NCBI GenBank assembly: GCA_035252155.1
Contig: DATFDL010000120.1
Location: forward strand, 1-15,061
Length of the DNA stretch: 15,061 nt
Reading direction: 5' to 3'
From: JAICLL01 sp035252155
Lineage (GTDB): Bacteria > Planctomycetota > Planctomycetia > Pirellulales > JAICIG01
In this document: in pieces, positions 1-6,730 of the stretch
How the letters are laid out: the number at the start of each line of letters is the position of its first letter
How positions within the stretch are numbered: position 1 is the first letter of the stretch
The notes under the pieces: generated by a model
What the model saw: only the letters and a program-made list of their open reading frames with translations
What the model was told of the DNA's origin: nothing
The model's database searches: none
Program-made: the position numbers and the translations under genes

Positions 1-121
1 TTTATTCCGTTTGCTGCTTGGACCGGTGGCTGGGGCAGAGCTTGCGATGCCCCGGATTTTTGTCAGCCAGGGCATCGCAAGCTCTACCCCGGCCACCGGT
101 CCAATCAGCAAACGGAATAAA
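1..121. repeat. Long imperfect palindrome, MITE-like repeat (family A, copy 1)
   Basis: Bases 1-52 and 70-121 are inverted repeats of each other with 3 mismatches in 52, separated by a 17-base loop. The inner part (from about base 25) carries the core GGTGGCTGGGGCAGAGCTT followed by GCGATGCCCC, which recurs at 1771-1895. The outer 24 bases on each side are not found in that second copy. Two of the three mismatches are C/T changes, so G-U pairing would hold the stem together in RNA. The left end coincides with the window edge, so the element may extend further left. No transposase is present; a non-autonomous mobile palindrome is the likeliest reading. Confidence 0.85.
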
Positions 122-137
122 TTCCGTTCTACGAGCG

Positions 138-527
138 ATGAACGACGGCGACGTAGCATTCCAGCTTGCTCCCAGTTTCCTGGACGAAATCGTCCAGCAA
201 CTGCAAGAGGCCAAGACGCGCGGCTGGGTCGAACGGCGCAAAAGCGCCCGCAAAAGCTTCGGCGCCTCGCAGCTCTTGGCCCCGTTCTATAAGCGGATGC
301 CCACGCTGGAGATGTTTCGCCCGGTGAAGTGCTACGACATCTCGACCACGGGCATCGCCTTTTATTGGCCGGAGACGCCCGACTTTCGCAAGGCGATCAT
401 CGGGCTGGGCGCGGCGCCTCGCTTGACGTTTCTCGGCATGCAGGTGGTGCGGCACTCGCCCGTCGAGGGCCAAGAACCGCAGGTCATCGTCGGCTGCGAG
501 TTTATTGACCGGGTGACGATTCGCTGA
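138..527 (+). CDS. PilZ-like domain protein
   Basis: A 129-residue cytoplasmic protein without signal peptide or membrane segment. It carries the two marks of a PilZ domain: an RxxxR motif (R34-K-S-A-R38) and D67-I-S-T-T-G72, matching (D/N)xSxxG, followed by beta-strand-like sequence up to the end. PilZ domains bind cyclic di-GMP and relay it to motility, adhesion or exopolysaccharide machinery; the target here is unknown. Residues 1-32 form a likely helical lead-in. The frame stays open back to base 18, but that part runs through the palindrome, so the ATG at 138 is preferred; no clear Shine-Dalgarno site precedes it. The last 26 bases overlap the 3' end of pntA on the other strand. PilZ domains diverge strongly, so the family call rests mainly on the two motifs. 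Confidence 0.65.
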   Translation: MNDGDVAFQLAPSFLDEIVQQLQEAKTRGWVERRKSARKSFGASQLLAPFYKRMPTLEMFRPVKCYDISTTGIAFYWPETPDFRKAIIGLGAAPRLTFLGMQVVRHSPVEGQEPQVIVGCEFIDRVTIR

Positions 528-1674
528 CCGCCGCCAGCGTTTCGCGCACGCGCGGGTGCACCACCTCGCCGTCGCGCGTGACCAGCGTCTCGCGCGTGAT
601 CTGGTCGTCGGTGTCGATGGCCAGCTTGCCGTCTTTGACCAGGTGCAACAAGAAGGTGGTGATGTTGCGCGAGTACAGTTGGCTGGCGTGCAGCGGCACG
701 GTCGACGGCAGATTGGTCGGCCCCAGAATGGTCACGCCCTGCTCGACCACGGTCTGATCGGCACGGGTCAGCTCGCAGTTGCCGCCCCGCTCGGCGGCCA
801 GATCGACGATCACCGAGCCGGGCGCCATGGCCCGCACCATCTCGGCGGTCACCAGCACCGGCGACTTGCGGCCGGGTATGGCGGCGGTGGTGATGATCAC
901 GTCGCTGGCGGCCACGGCCTTGAGCATCAGCTCGCGCTGTTTTTGATAGACGCTTTCGTCGAGCTGCTTGGCGTAGCCGCCCTGATCTTGCGCCTGGCTG
1001 GTTTCGAGCGGCAGCTCGAGAAACCGCGCCCCCAGGCTCTCGACCTGCTCCTTGACCACCGGCCGCACGTCGTAGGCTTCGATCACGGCGCCCAGCCGCC
1101 GCGCGGTGGCGATGGCCTGTAGGCCGGCCACGCCCGCCCCCATGACAAACACCTTCGAGGGCGAGATGGTGCCGGCGGCGGTCATCATCATCGGAAAAAT
1201 CTTGGGCGCGGTGGCGGCGGCCAGCAGCACGGCCTTGTAACCGGCGATCGAGGCCATCGACGACAGGGCGTCCATGCTTTGGGCCCGCGTGATTCGCGGC
1301 ACCAGCTCCATGGCGAACAGCACTCCGCCCCGCGCGGCAATCTGCTGGGCCGCGGAACCGGCCGAGAGCGGGTCGCAAAAGCCTATCAACACTTGGCCTG
1401 AGCGGATCAACTCGAGGTCGGTAACGCCCGCTTCCAGGTTCGCCCCCAGGGCCCGCACCTGCACGATGGCGTCGGCCGAGCGAAAAACTTCGCCGCGGTC
1501 GGCGATGCGAGCGCCGTGTTGCTGATAGGCGGCGTCGCCGTAGCCGGCGGCCGCGCCCGCCCCCAACTCGACGACGATCTCAAAACCCGCCTTGGTCAAT
1601 CCAGCTAGCGAGCTGGGCACAAGGGCGACGCGCTGCTCGCCCGGATAGCTTTCTTTGACGACTCCGACAATCAT
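502..1674 (-). CDS. pntA: NAD(P) transhydrogenase subunit alpha part 1 (PntA, NAD(H)-binding domain I)
   Basis: A 390-residue protein matching the soluble NAD(H)-binding subunit of proton-translocating transhydrogenase, which passes hydride between NAD(H) and NADP(H) coupled to proton movement. The RQD loop is intact: R127, Q132, D135 and S138 fall at the same numbers as I recall for the Rhodospirillum rubrum protein. The Rossmann motif G179-A-G-V-A-G184 is followed by Y-D202-V-R at the end of the second strand. The segment RAQSMDALSSMASIAGYKA separates it from alanine dehydrogenase. The length fits the three-subunit form, in which this part lacks the membrane domain. Genes for the membrane part (pntAB) and pntB would be expected downstream, but the next gene that way is the convergent PilZ-like gene. 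No strong Shine-Dalgarno site is seen before the ATG. Confidence 0.93.
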   Translation of the reverse strand: MIVGVVKESYPGEQRVALVPSSLAGLTKAGFEIVVELGAGAAAGYGDAAYQQHGARIADRGEVFRSADAIVQVRALGANLEAGVTDLELIRSGQVLIGFCDPLSAGSAAQQIAARGGVLFAMELVPRITRAQSMDALSSMASIAGYKAVLLAAATAPKIFPMMMTAAGTISPSKVFVMGAGVAGLQAIATARRLGAVIEAYDVRPVVKEQVESLGARFLELPLETSQAQDQGGYAKQLDESVYQKQRELMLKAVAASDVIITTAAIPGRKSPVLVTAEMVRAMAPGSVIVDLAAERGGNCELTRADQTVVEQGVTILGPTNLPSTVPLHASQLYSRNITTFLLHLVKDGKLAIDTDDQITRETLVTRDGEVVHPRVRETLAAVSESSPGQ

Positions 1675-1770
1675 GGTGCCCCAAGGTACGCTCGCGGGGC
1701 CTGTTTTGCAATTCGCCTCCCTTGAACGAATGGAGACCAGGCAGTAAACTCAACCGCTTCGCAAGATCGA

Positions 1771-1895
1771 TGGTGGCTGGGGCAAAGCTTGGCCGCGCTA
1801 CTGGTGGCTTTGCGGAACAGCATCAACGGCCTAGCGATGCCCCGGTGCGGGGACGACGCTGCCGGGGCATCGCCAAGGCTCTGCCCCAGCCACCA
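1771..1895. repeat. Interrupted palindromic repeat (family A, copy 2)
   Basis: The right arm (1862-1895) is continuous. Its reverse complement starts TGGTGGCTGGGGCAGAGCC and ends GATGCCCCGG. The left arm is split: 1771-1793 pairs with the outer part of the right arm (one mismatch, one single-base gap), and 1834-1845 pairs perfectly with 1862-1873. Between them lie about 42 extra bases (1794-1835). The extra stretch contains TGGTGGCT at 1802-1809, a direct repeat of the element's own first eight bases. The core matches copy 1. The element lies in the divergent spacer between pntA and rplM and ends 7 bases before the candidate rplM -35 box. Confidence 0.8.
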
Positions 1896-1902
1896 CTAAC
1901 AA

Positions 1903-1930
1903 TTGATATGGCCCACAGTTTAAATATAAG
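1903..1930 (+). promoter_or_regulatory. Candidate sigma70-type promoter of rplM-rpsI
   Basis: TTGATA (1903-1908) and TATAAG (1925-1930) are separated by 16 bases, close to the consensus -35 and -10 boxes. The rplM ATG begins only 6 bases after the -10 box, so transcription from here would start at or next to the start codon, giving a nearly leaderless mRNA. The only Shine-Dalgarno-like bases (AAGG, 1928-1931) overlap the -10 box, so both signals cannot work on the same transcript. An undetected promoter further upstream is the alternative. Confidence 0.4.
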
Positions 1931-1936
1931 GTTACG

Positions 1937-2371
1937 ATGAAGACCTACATGGCCAAGCCGGGCGAAGTCGAGCAAAAGTGGTGGCTGGTCGACGCCACCG
2001 ATAAGGTGGTCGGCCGGCTGGCCAGCGAAATCGCCGTGATCCTGATGGGCAAGCACCGCCCCACCTACACGCCCCACGTCGATACGGGCGATTTCGTGGT
2101 GGTGGTCAATGCCGAGAAGGTCGCCTTCACCGGCAAGAAGTGGGAGCAGAAGCAGTACACCTGGTACACCGGCTATCCCCGGCTGCGTTCCGAGACCGCC
2201 GCCGAGCGCCGCGAACACAAGCCCGAAAAGATCATCCTCGACGCGGTTCGCCGGATGCTGCCCAAGAACAAGCTGGCCGTTTCGATGCTTTCGAAGCTGA
2301 AGGTGTACGCCGGCAACGAGCATCCGCACCAGGCGCAAATGCCCGAGCCGAAGGAACTGGCTGTTAAGTAA
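1937..2371 (+). CDS. rplM: 50S ribosomal protein L13
   Basis: A 144-residue protein of the usual bacterial L13 length. The N-terminal part has the family pattern WWLVDATDKVVGRLASEIA, followed by the MGKHRPTYTPHVDTGD segment. The C-terminal half contains RRMLPKNKLAVSMLSKLKVY and then AGNEHPHQAQ, all hallmarks of L13. The protein binds 23S rRNA early in large-subunit assembly. It lies 38 bases upstream of rpsI, the conserved bacterial order. The start is fixed by the family N-terminus; the upstream AAGG is a weak ribosome-binding signal and overlaps a candidate -10 box. Confidence 0.98.
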   Translation: MKTYMAKPGEVEQKWWLVDATDKVVGRLASEIAVILMGKHRPTYTPHVDTGDFVVVVNAEKVAFTGKKWEQKQYTWYTGYPRLRSETAAERREHKPEKIILDAVRRMLPKNKLAVSMLSKLKVYAGNEHPHQAQMPEPKELAVK

Positions 2372-2409
2372 GAAGCGGACGAACCGCCACACGTATTCGG
2401 ACCATCAAC

Positions 2410-2829
2410 ATGCTGACCGCAGAGAAACCCGCCGCGACCTCCACCGCCGACGCCCTTGGCACGGGCCGCCGTAAGACCTCGGTGGCCCGCGTGCGAATTC
2501 GGCCGGGCCAAGGGCTGGTGCAAATCAACGACCGCCCCTTGGAAGAATATTTCGTGAACGACCACGAGCGGCAAGACGTGCTGGTGGCCTTGGAAAAGAC
2601 CGAGCGGCGCGGCAGCGTGGACGTGATCATCAAAGTTCACGGTGGCGGGCCGACCGGTCAGGCCGGCGCCTGCAAGATGGGCATCGCCCGGGCCCTCATG
2701 CGCTACGACGCCACGTTGGAGCCGATCCTCCGGGCCAACAGCCTGCTGACCCGCGACAGCCGGATGAAAGAGCGCAAGAAATACGGTCTGCGCGGCGCCC
2801 GTCGCGGCACGCAGTTCTCGAAGCGGTGA
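2410..2829 (+). CDS. rpsI: 30S ribosomal protein S9
   Basis: A 139-residue S9. The family start GTGRRKTSVARVRIRPG appears at residues 17-33, preceded by a somewhat longer Ala/Thr-rich N-terminus than usual (typical length about 130). The central HGGGPTGQAGA and GIARAL segments and the basic C-terminal tail ending QFSKR are intact. In the ribosome this tail reaches the P-site tRNA anticodon region. The gene is co-transcribed with rplM. No clear Shine-Dalgarno site precedes the ATG. The next gene is convergent; the 148 bases between contain only short hairpins without a T-tract, so I call no terminator. Confidence 0.97.
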   Translation: MLTAEKPAATSTADALGTGRRKTSVARVRIRPGQGLVQINDRPLEEYFVNDHERQDVLVALEKTERRGSVDVIIKVHGGGPTGQAGACKMGIARALMRYDATLEPILRANSLLTRDSRMKERKKYGLRGARRGTQFSKR

Positions 2830-2977
2830 TGTGGCTGGCAACCACCCGTCGCTGAAGGCCGTGAGCCGCTCTTTGGCATGGCCGCGATCGCGCTCCTCAA
2901 AAGATTTCGGGTTGGTGACGCAGGCAGCGCGGTGTCAGTAATTTGTTCGTAGGCCTCGATCGGTGCCAGCGGCAACG

Positions 2978-3454
2978 CTAGGGAAAGACGTAAAAGCCGC
3001 CGAGGATGGCGCCATACACCAAATGCGCGACCACAATCGAGATCGGCGTGCGAGCTCCGTAGTGGAGGGCCAGAAAGCCCGGCGGCTCCAGTTGCCTTAC
3101 AACTGTCGGGCCGTACTGCTCGTTTGCCATGCGCGGATGGAAGGCGGGCAGCAAGGGCAAGCCGGCCGTAAGCACGAAGGACGCATGAACCAGCCCGATC
3201 AGCGCGCCGAGCCACCAGGTTGCGGCGCCCCACGACTGGAAAGCCGCGACATAGAGGAACGAAAAAATCCAACCGTCGATAAAATGGACCACGACGCCGA
3301 TGAATTTTGCGCGGTCGCGATTCGGCGTGAACATCGTTCCGATCAGATACGGAGCGTTCATGCGCGTCATGCCCAATCCTTGGCTCCCGTTGAGCAGCGC
3401 GGTCAATACCACCGTACCGACGAACCCCCACAACAACCAGCTACCGACGTTCAT
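2978..3454 (-). CDS. Small multi-pass membrane protein of unknown function
   Basis: A 158-residue hydrophobic protein with about four membrane segments (roughly residues 6-23, 50-72, 80-100 and 138-157). A loop between the third and fourth contains AFHPRMANEQYGP and the short motif LEPPGF. I do not recognise a named family. The last segment (HLVYGAILGGFY) resembles the HAVYG end of the membrane protein two genes upstream, which hints at a distant relation. The start codon overlaps the GH15 stop codon as ATGA (3451-3454). A strong Shine-Dalgarno site (GGAGGTG) lies within the GH15 3' end about 6 bases before the ATG. Translational coupling with the GH15 enzyme is therefore likely. Confidence 0.8.
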   Translation of the reverse strand: MNVGSWLLWGFVGTVVLTALLNGSQGLGMTRMNAPYLIGTMFTPNRDRAKFIGVVVHFIDGWIFSFLYVAAFQSWGAATWWLGALIGLVHASFVLTAGLPLLPAFHPRMANEQYGPTVVRQLEPPGFLALHYGARTPISIVVAHLVYGAILGGFYVFP

Positions 3455-5334
3455 GCACTCACCTCCGGCGCCATTTGCTGGCGTGGCACACCGACTCTGT
3501 CGTGCACCGGCTGCTCGGTGTGCCGCGCACGTTCGCGCTCTTCGCGTTCGGCGAGCGACAGCGCGGCGTTGATCAGCCCCACGTGCGTAAACGCCTGGGG
3601 GAAGTTGCCGACGGCATCGCCCGTCTTAGGATCAATCTCCTCGGCAAACAGGCCGACGTCGTTGGCGTAGGACAATGTTTGACCGAAGAATTCATGCGCC
3701 TCGTCCAAGCTGCTGCCGCCGCGGGCCAGAAAGTCGGCCACCCAAAAGCAGCAGATTGCAAAGGCGCCTTCACCGGCCTCGAGGCTCTGCTCATAACGGT
3801 AAATCAAACCGGGGCCGGCGCGTAAGCGCTTTTGCAGGCGCTGATACGTTTGGCGCATCCGATCAGACGACGGATCTTCAAAGTCGAAAACGGCCAACAA
3901 CAGCAACGCGGCATCCAGCGTCTCTCCACCTCGAACTTGGGTATAACACCTCAGCGTCTCGTTCCAGCAGTTTGTCTGAATATCGCGGCGGATGCGCTCG
4001 CGATCGCCCGAGAATTGCTCAACGGGTATGCGTTGCATTCGGCCCTGGCGATGCATTTCCAGCAATCGATCGAGCGCCACCCAGCACAGCACGCGCGAAA
4101 GCGTAAAGCATTCGCGCCGGTCGCGCGGTTCCCAGATGCCGTTGTCCGGATCCTGCCAGTGATCGCGCGCATAATCTGCGCACTGCCGCAGTAGCGTTTG
4201 CTCTTCACGGTCCAAGTTGCCGCCCTGGCTGACAAAATACGTTACCGCCTCAATCAGTCCTCCGTACATGTCGAGTTGGAGCTGATCTTGCGCGGCGTTG
4301 CCGACGCGAACCGGGCGAGAGTCGGCAAAACCCGCCAGATGCATTAATTCCGTCTCCGGCGGAGGGCTTTCGCCGTGCACATCGTACAAAACGCGAAGCT
4401 TCGGGCGGGTGAGGCGCGTGGCGTGCAACATCCAACTGACAAAGGCTTCAGCGTCTTCGCGATAACCCAGGCCGAACAACGCTCGCACGGTCATTGCGGC
4501 ATCGCGTAGCCAGCAGTAACGGTAATCCCAGTTCAAGTCGCCGCCCACGCGTTCGGGGAGCGACGTGGTCGCGGCGGCCACGATGGCGCCCGAGGGCGCG
4601 TAGGACAGAAGCTTCAGAGCCAAAGCACTGCGCACCACTTGATCGCGATAGGGCCCGCTATAGCGGGCACGTGCTGCCCACCGCCGCCACCAGTCAACCG
4701 TCAGCTCAAGTTTCTTGGAGAACGTTTCACTCGGGGGCGACAGCACGGCCGGTCCCTCCGACGAATACGAAAGCGAGAATGTCGCCGAACTGTCAGCCGG
4801 CAAGGAAAACCGGCACGCTGCGCCGCTTTGGCCCAGGACGACCTTTACATCACTCAACAGCGTGAACAGGTGAGATCCTCGGTCGAGGCGCAAACCGAGC
4901 TTGCCTGCGTCGCGCAAAACGGCGCGAGAACGACCAAAATCCGGGCGAGGATCAAAGTCGACCTGAACTTCAACTTCGCCTTGGTCGCACTCGACATGCC
5001 GCATCAATTCTTGCTCGGGCCAGAGCATCCGCCGCTTGGCTTCCTCCGAAGCGGCCGGCATGAAGTCGGTGAGAACCAAAACCCCCGTGGCGGTGCCGAA
5101 GCGTGTCTCAAGCACATTGGTATCCGCTAGGTAGCGGCGCTCCACCTTGGCGGGCTGCGTCGGACGAATGCTCCAGGCGCCGCCCACGCGGGAGTCCAAA
5201 AGGCCGGCGAACAACGAGGGGCTATCGAAACGCGGCCAGCAGAGCCAATCGAGCGAACCATCACGCGAGATCAGGGCGATCGAACGGCCATCGCCAACGG
5301 CGGCGTAGTCTTGAATCTTAGCTGCCGATGGCAT
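3451..5334 (-). CDS. Glycoside hydrolase family 15 protein (glucoamylase/trehalase-like)
   Basis: A 627-residue cytoplasmic protein without signal peptide. Residues 1-210 form the beta-rich N-terminal domain of trehalase-like GH15 enzymes (start IQDYAAVGDGRSIALISRDG). Residues 220-600 form the (alpha/alpha)6 barrel. Family landmarks are NWDYRYCWLRDAAMT (268-282), GIWEPR (399-404) with the likely general acid E402, CWVALDR (417-423), EGAF (522-525) with the likely general base E522, and GNFPQAFTH (576-584). GH15 enzymes hydrolyse alpha-glucosidic bonds in starch-type glucans, dextran or trehalose; sequence alone does not settle which. About 30 charged residues extend past the barrel. The start has AAGGTG 6 bases upstream. 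The gene follows the YagU-like gene by 17 bases and overlaps the next membrane gene by 4. Confidence 0.92.
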   Translation of the reverse strand: MPSAAKIQDYAAVGDGRSIALISRDGSLDWLCWPRFDSPSLFAGLLDSRVGGAWSIRPTQPAKVERRYLADTNVLETRFGTATGVLVLTDFMPAASEEAKRRMLWPEQELMRHVECDQGEVEVQVDFDPRPDFGRSRAVLRDAGKLGLRLDRGSHLFTLLSDVKVVLGQSGAACRFSLPADSSATFSLSYSSEGPAVLSPPSETFSKKLELTVDWWRRWAARARYSGPYRDQVVRSALALKLLSYAPSGAIVAAATTSLPERVGGDLNWDYRYCWLRDAAMTVRALFGLGYREDAEAFVSWMLHATRLTRPKLRVLYDVHGESPPPETELMHLAGFADSRPVRVGNAAQDQLQLDMYGGLIEAVTYFVSQGGNLDREEQTLLRQCADYARDHWQDPDNGIWEPRDRRECFTLSRVLCWVALDRLLEMHRQGRMQRIPVEQFSGDRERIRRDIQTNCWNETLRCYTQVRGGETLDAALLLLAVFDFEDPSSDRMRQTYQRLQKRLRAGPGLIYRYEQSLEAGEGAFAICCFWVADFLARGGSSLDEAHEFFGQTLSYANDVGLFAEEIDPKTGDAVGNFPQAFTHVGLINAALSLAEREERERARHTEQPVHDRVGVPRQQMAPEVSA

Positions 5335-5351
5335 GGCGGCACCTTCCCGCG

Positions 5352-5855
5352 CTATTCAGCATGGGCCGCTTTCTTTTGCAACCAATCGTAAGCGGCGACT
5401 GTCGCGACGCCGTAAACGGCGTGTTCGGCGATTGGACCCAGCGCCTGTGGGACGGTCTGCTTCCAGACTGGACGCATCAGCCCGAGCGCCGGTAGCCAGC
5501 CCAGATAGCCTGCCGCCCACGCTGCCGCTCCGAGCAAGAGGCCCTCTTGCAACGGCGAGCCGCCGCGCGGACGAAGAGCCGCATAAAGTCCTCCGAACGT
5601 CAAGCCGTAGCCCATGCCAAGCGCTTGCGCCGCGGCTGTCTCGATCGATCGAGGAAGGGCACGGCGAGCTCTTGCCGGCAGCGCTTCCTCCGCCTTTTCG
5701 ACCATGAAATCGCCCGGATGTTCGCGAAGCGGCGGTGCCGCGCTCGGGAGCCACTTCTGGCTCGCGCTCAAGAGGGTTTGCAGGGCGAGGGTGCCGGCAA
5801 ACCCGCCAGCCGCGCCAAGCGCTATTCGCTTGAACGTATCGAAATGAGCTTGCAT
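5352..5855 (-). CDS. YagU/DUF1440-like inner-membrane protein
   Basis: A 167-residue membrane protein. Hydrophobic stretches lie near residues 11-27 (IALGAAGGFAGTLALQTLL), 76-92, 106-125 and 139-158. The arrangement resembles YagU/DUF1440 proteins: a short N-terminal anchor, a charged stretch with MVEKAEEALP, then GYGLTFGGLYAAL, GAAAWAAGYLGWLPALGLM and a final HAVYGVATVAAYDWL. The molecular role of this family is not established. The frame is open to an ATG at 5912, but the internal ATG at 5855 has an AGGGA about 6 bases upstream and removes a polar 19-residue lead, so I prefer it. The stop lies 17 bases before the GH15 start, indicating co-transcription. Confidence 0.75.
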   Translation of the reverse strand: MQAHFDTFKRIALGAAGGFAGTLALQTLLSASQKWLPSAAPPLREHPGDFMVEKAEEALPARARRALPRSIETAAAQALGMGYGLTFGGLYAALRPRGGSPLQEGLLLGAAAWAAGYLGWLPALGLMRPVWKQTVPQALGPIAEHAVYGVATVAAYDWLQKKAAHAE

Positions 5856-5979
5856 ATTCGTCCCTAAGTTCGTGGGTTCGTTAAGGCGACTTAAAGTTGC
5901 TCTACGCGTCATGCGCAGGTTGGCAAGTGCAAATCAAATACCGCCCCGAAGCCAGAAGGCTCTACCTGACTCGGTTCAC

Positions 5980-6708
5980 TCAGACTGTGTCGAATGCCTT
6001 GACGGCGCGTTCGGCGGTGCTGCGCGCGCTGGCAGGATTGGCGCCCGTGGCAACACGCCCGTCGGTGATGGAGAAGTCGTCAAAGGGGTGAAGCGGAGCG
6101 AGGTATTTCGCCCCAACCTTGGCCGCACCGTCCTCGATCGTCGGCACCTTGTCCTGCTTGATCTTGTCGAGCACCTTCAGGACGATCTCACCTTCGGTGG
6201 TGAAGCCGGTTACGGCTTTGCCCGCGATGATCGACGTGCGCGCTTCCTGGTCGATGACGCCGGGCAGAATAGCCGGCCCGTGGCACACGGCAGACACAAC
6301 ACCGCCGCGCGCCCAAATGTCCTCGGCAATCGACTGCAGTCCGCGTGCCTTCGGGTAATCGTAGATGCTGGCGTGTCCGGCCGACGCGAAGAAGATGCCG
6401 TAGTCCTCCTTCTTGACGTCCGACGCCTTCTTAAGCTGGGTTTTGAGCTTCACCATGAACGGATGATGGGAGTTTTGGTAAACCGCCTCATCTTCGGCCG
6501 TCATGAATGCTTTTTCCACCGAGTGTTCGTCGTAGCCGAACGTGCCCGTCTCGGTAGCGAGATCGACCTCAAATCCTGCCTTAGTCAGCACTTCAAACGG
6601 ATGGAGCGCCTCGGTGAAGAACAGCCCGGTGCGTTTGCCATCGGCGTAAAAGACACCGTTGTAGCTGGTAATGGCAATCAGGGCCTTTCGCGGGAGCGAC
6701 GATGGCAT
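5980..6708 (-). CDS. DJ-1/PfpI superfamily protein, Hsp31-like (probable glyoxalase III / protein deglycase)
   Basis: A 242-residue protein strongly resembling yeast Hsp31: TSYNGVFYADGKRTG near the N-terminus, EALHPF with the likely catalytic E33, DEHSVEKAF, YGIFFASAGHASIYDYPKA, the nucleophile elbow AVCHGPA with C142 and H143, and the end ITDGRVATGANPASA. Hsp31-type enzymes convert methylglyoxal to lactate without glutathione; a deglycase or chaperone role has also been proposed for the family. The protein should be cytosolic. A longer reading from 6795 would overlap the upstream pirin gene. The ATG at 6708 has AAGGAG 8 bases upstream and fits the family N-terminus. It is third in the doxX-pirin-Hsp31 run, with a 22-base gap after pirin. 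Confidence 0.93.
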   Translation of the reverse strand: MPSSLPRKALIAITSYNGVFYADGKRTGLFFTEALHPFEVLTKAGFEVDLATETGTFGYDEHSVEKAFMTAEDEAVYQNSHHPFMVKLKTQLKKASDVKKEDYGIFFASAGHASIYDYPKARGLQSIAEDIWARGGVVSAVCHGPAILPGVIDQEARTSIIAGKAVTGFTTEGEIVLKVLDKIKQDKVPTIEDGAAKVGAKYLAPLHPFDDFSITDGRVATGANPASARSTAERAVKAFDTV

Positions 6709-6730
6709 GAATTCTTCTCCTTTCGAGCAT

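Noticed and set aside
18..137. Upstream extension of the PilZ-like gene through the palindrome
   Set aside because: The extra 40 codons are repeat sequence with no domain features, and the ATG at 138 gives a compact PilZ-like protein.
362..1378. Long minus-strand open frame of 338 codons within pntA
   Set aside because: It is an out-of-frame shadow of pntA on the same strand, with Arg/Gly/Ala-rich low-complexity sequence typical of GC-rich DNA; the pntA frame carries all family motifs.
1722..1940. Plus-strand open frame of 72 codons ending at the rplM start
   Set aside because: It runs through the second palindromic repeat and has no recognisable protein features; its ATGA overlap with rplM appears accidental.
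2830..2977. Rho-independent terminator between the convergent rpsI and small membrane genes
   Set aside because: Only short stems (GTGG/CCAC, CGCGATCGCG) are present and no T-tract follows on either strand.
2703..3431. Minus-strand frame of 242 codons overlapping rpsI and the small membrane gene
   Set aside because: It crosses rpsI antisense and has Arg-rich composition; the 158-residue membrane protein in the other frame has a strong Shine-Dalgarno site and clear hydrophobic segments.
5856..5912. Longer N-terminus for the YagU-like membrane protein
   Set aside because: The extra 19 residues are polar and have no ribosome-binding site, while the ATG at 5855 has AGGGA at suitable spacing.
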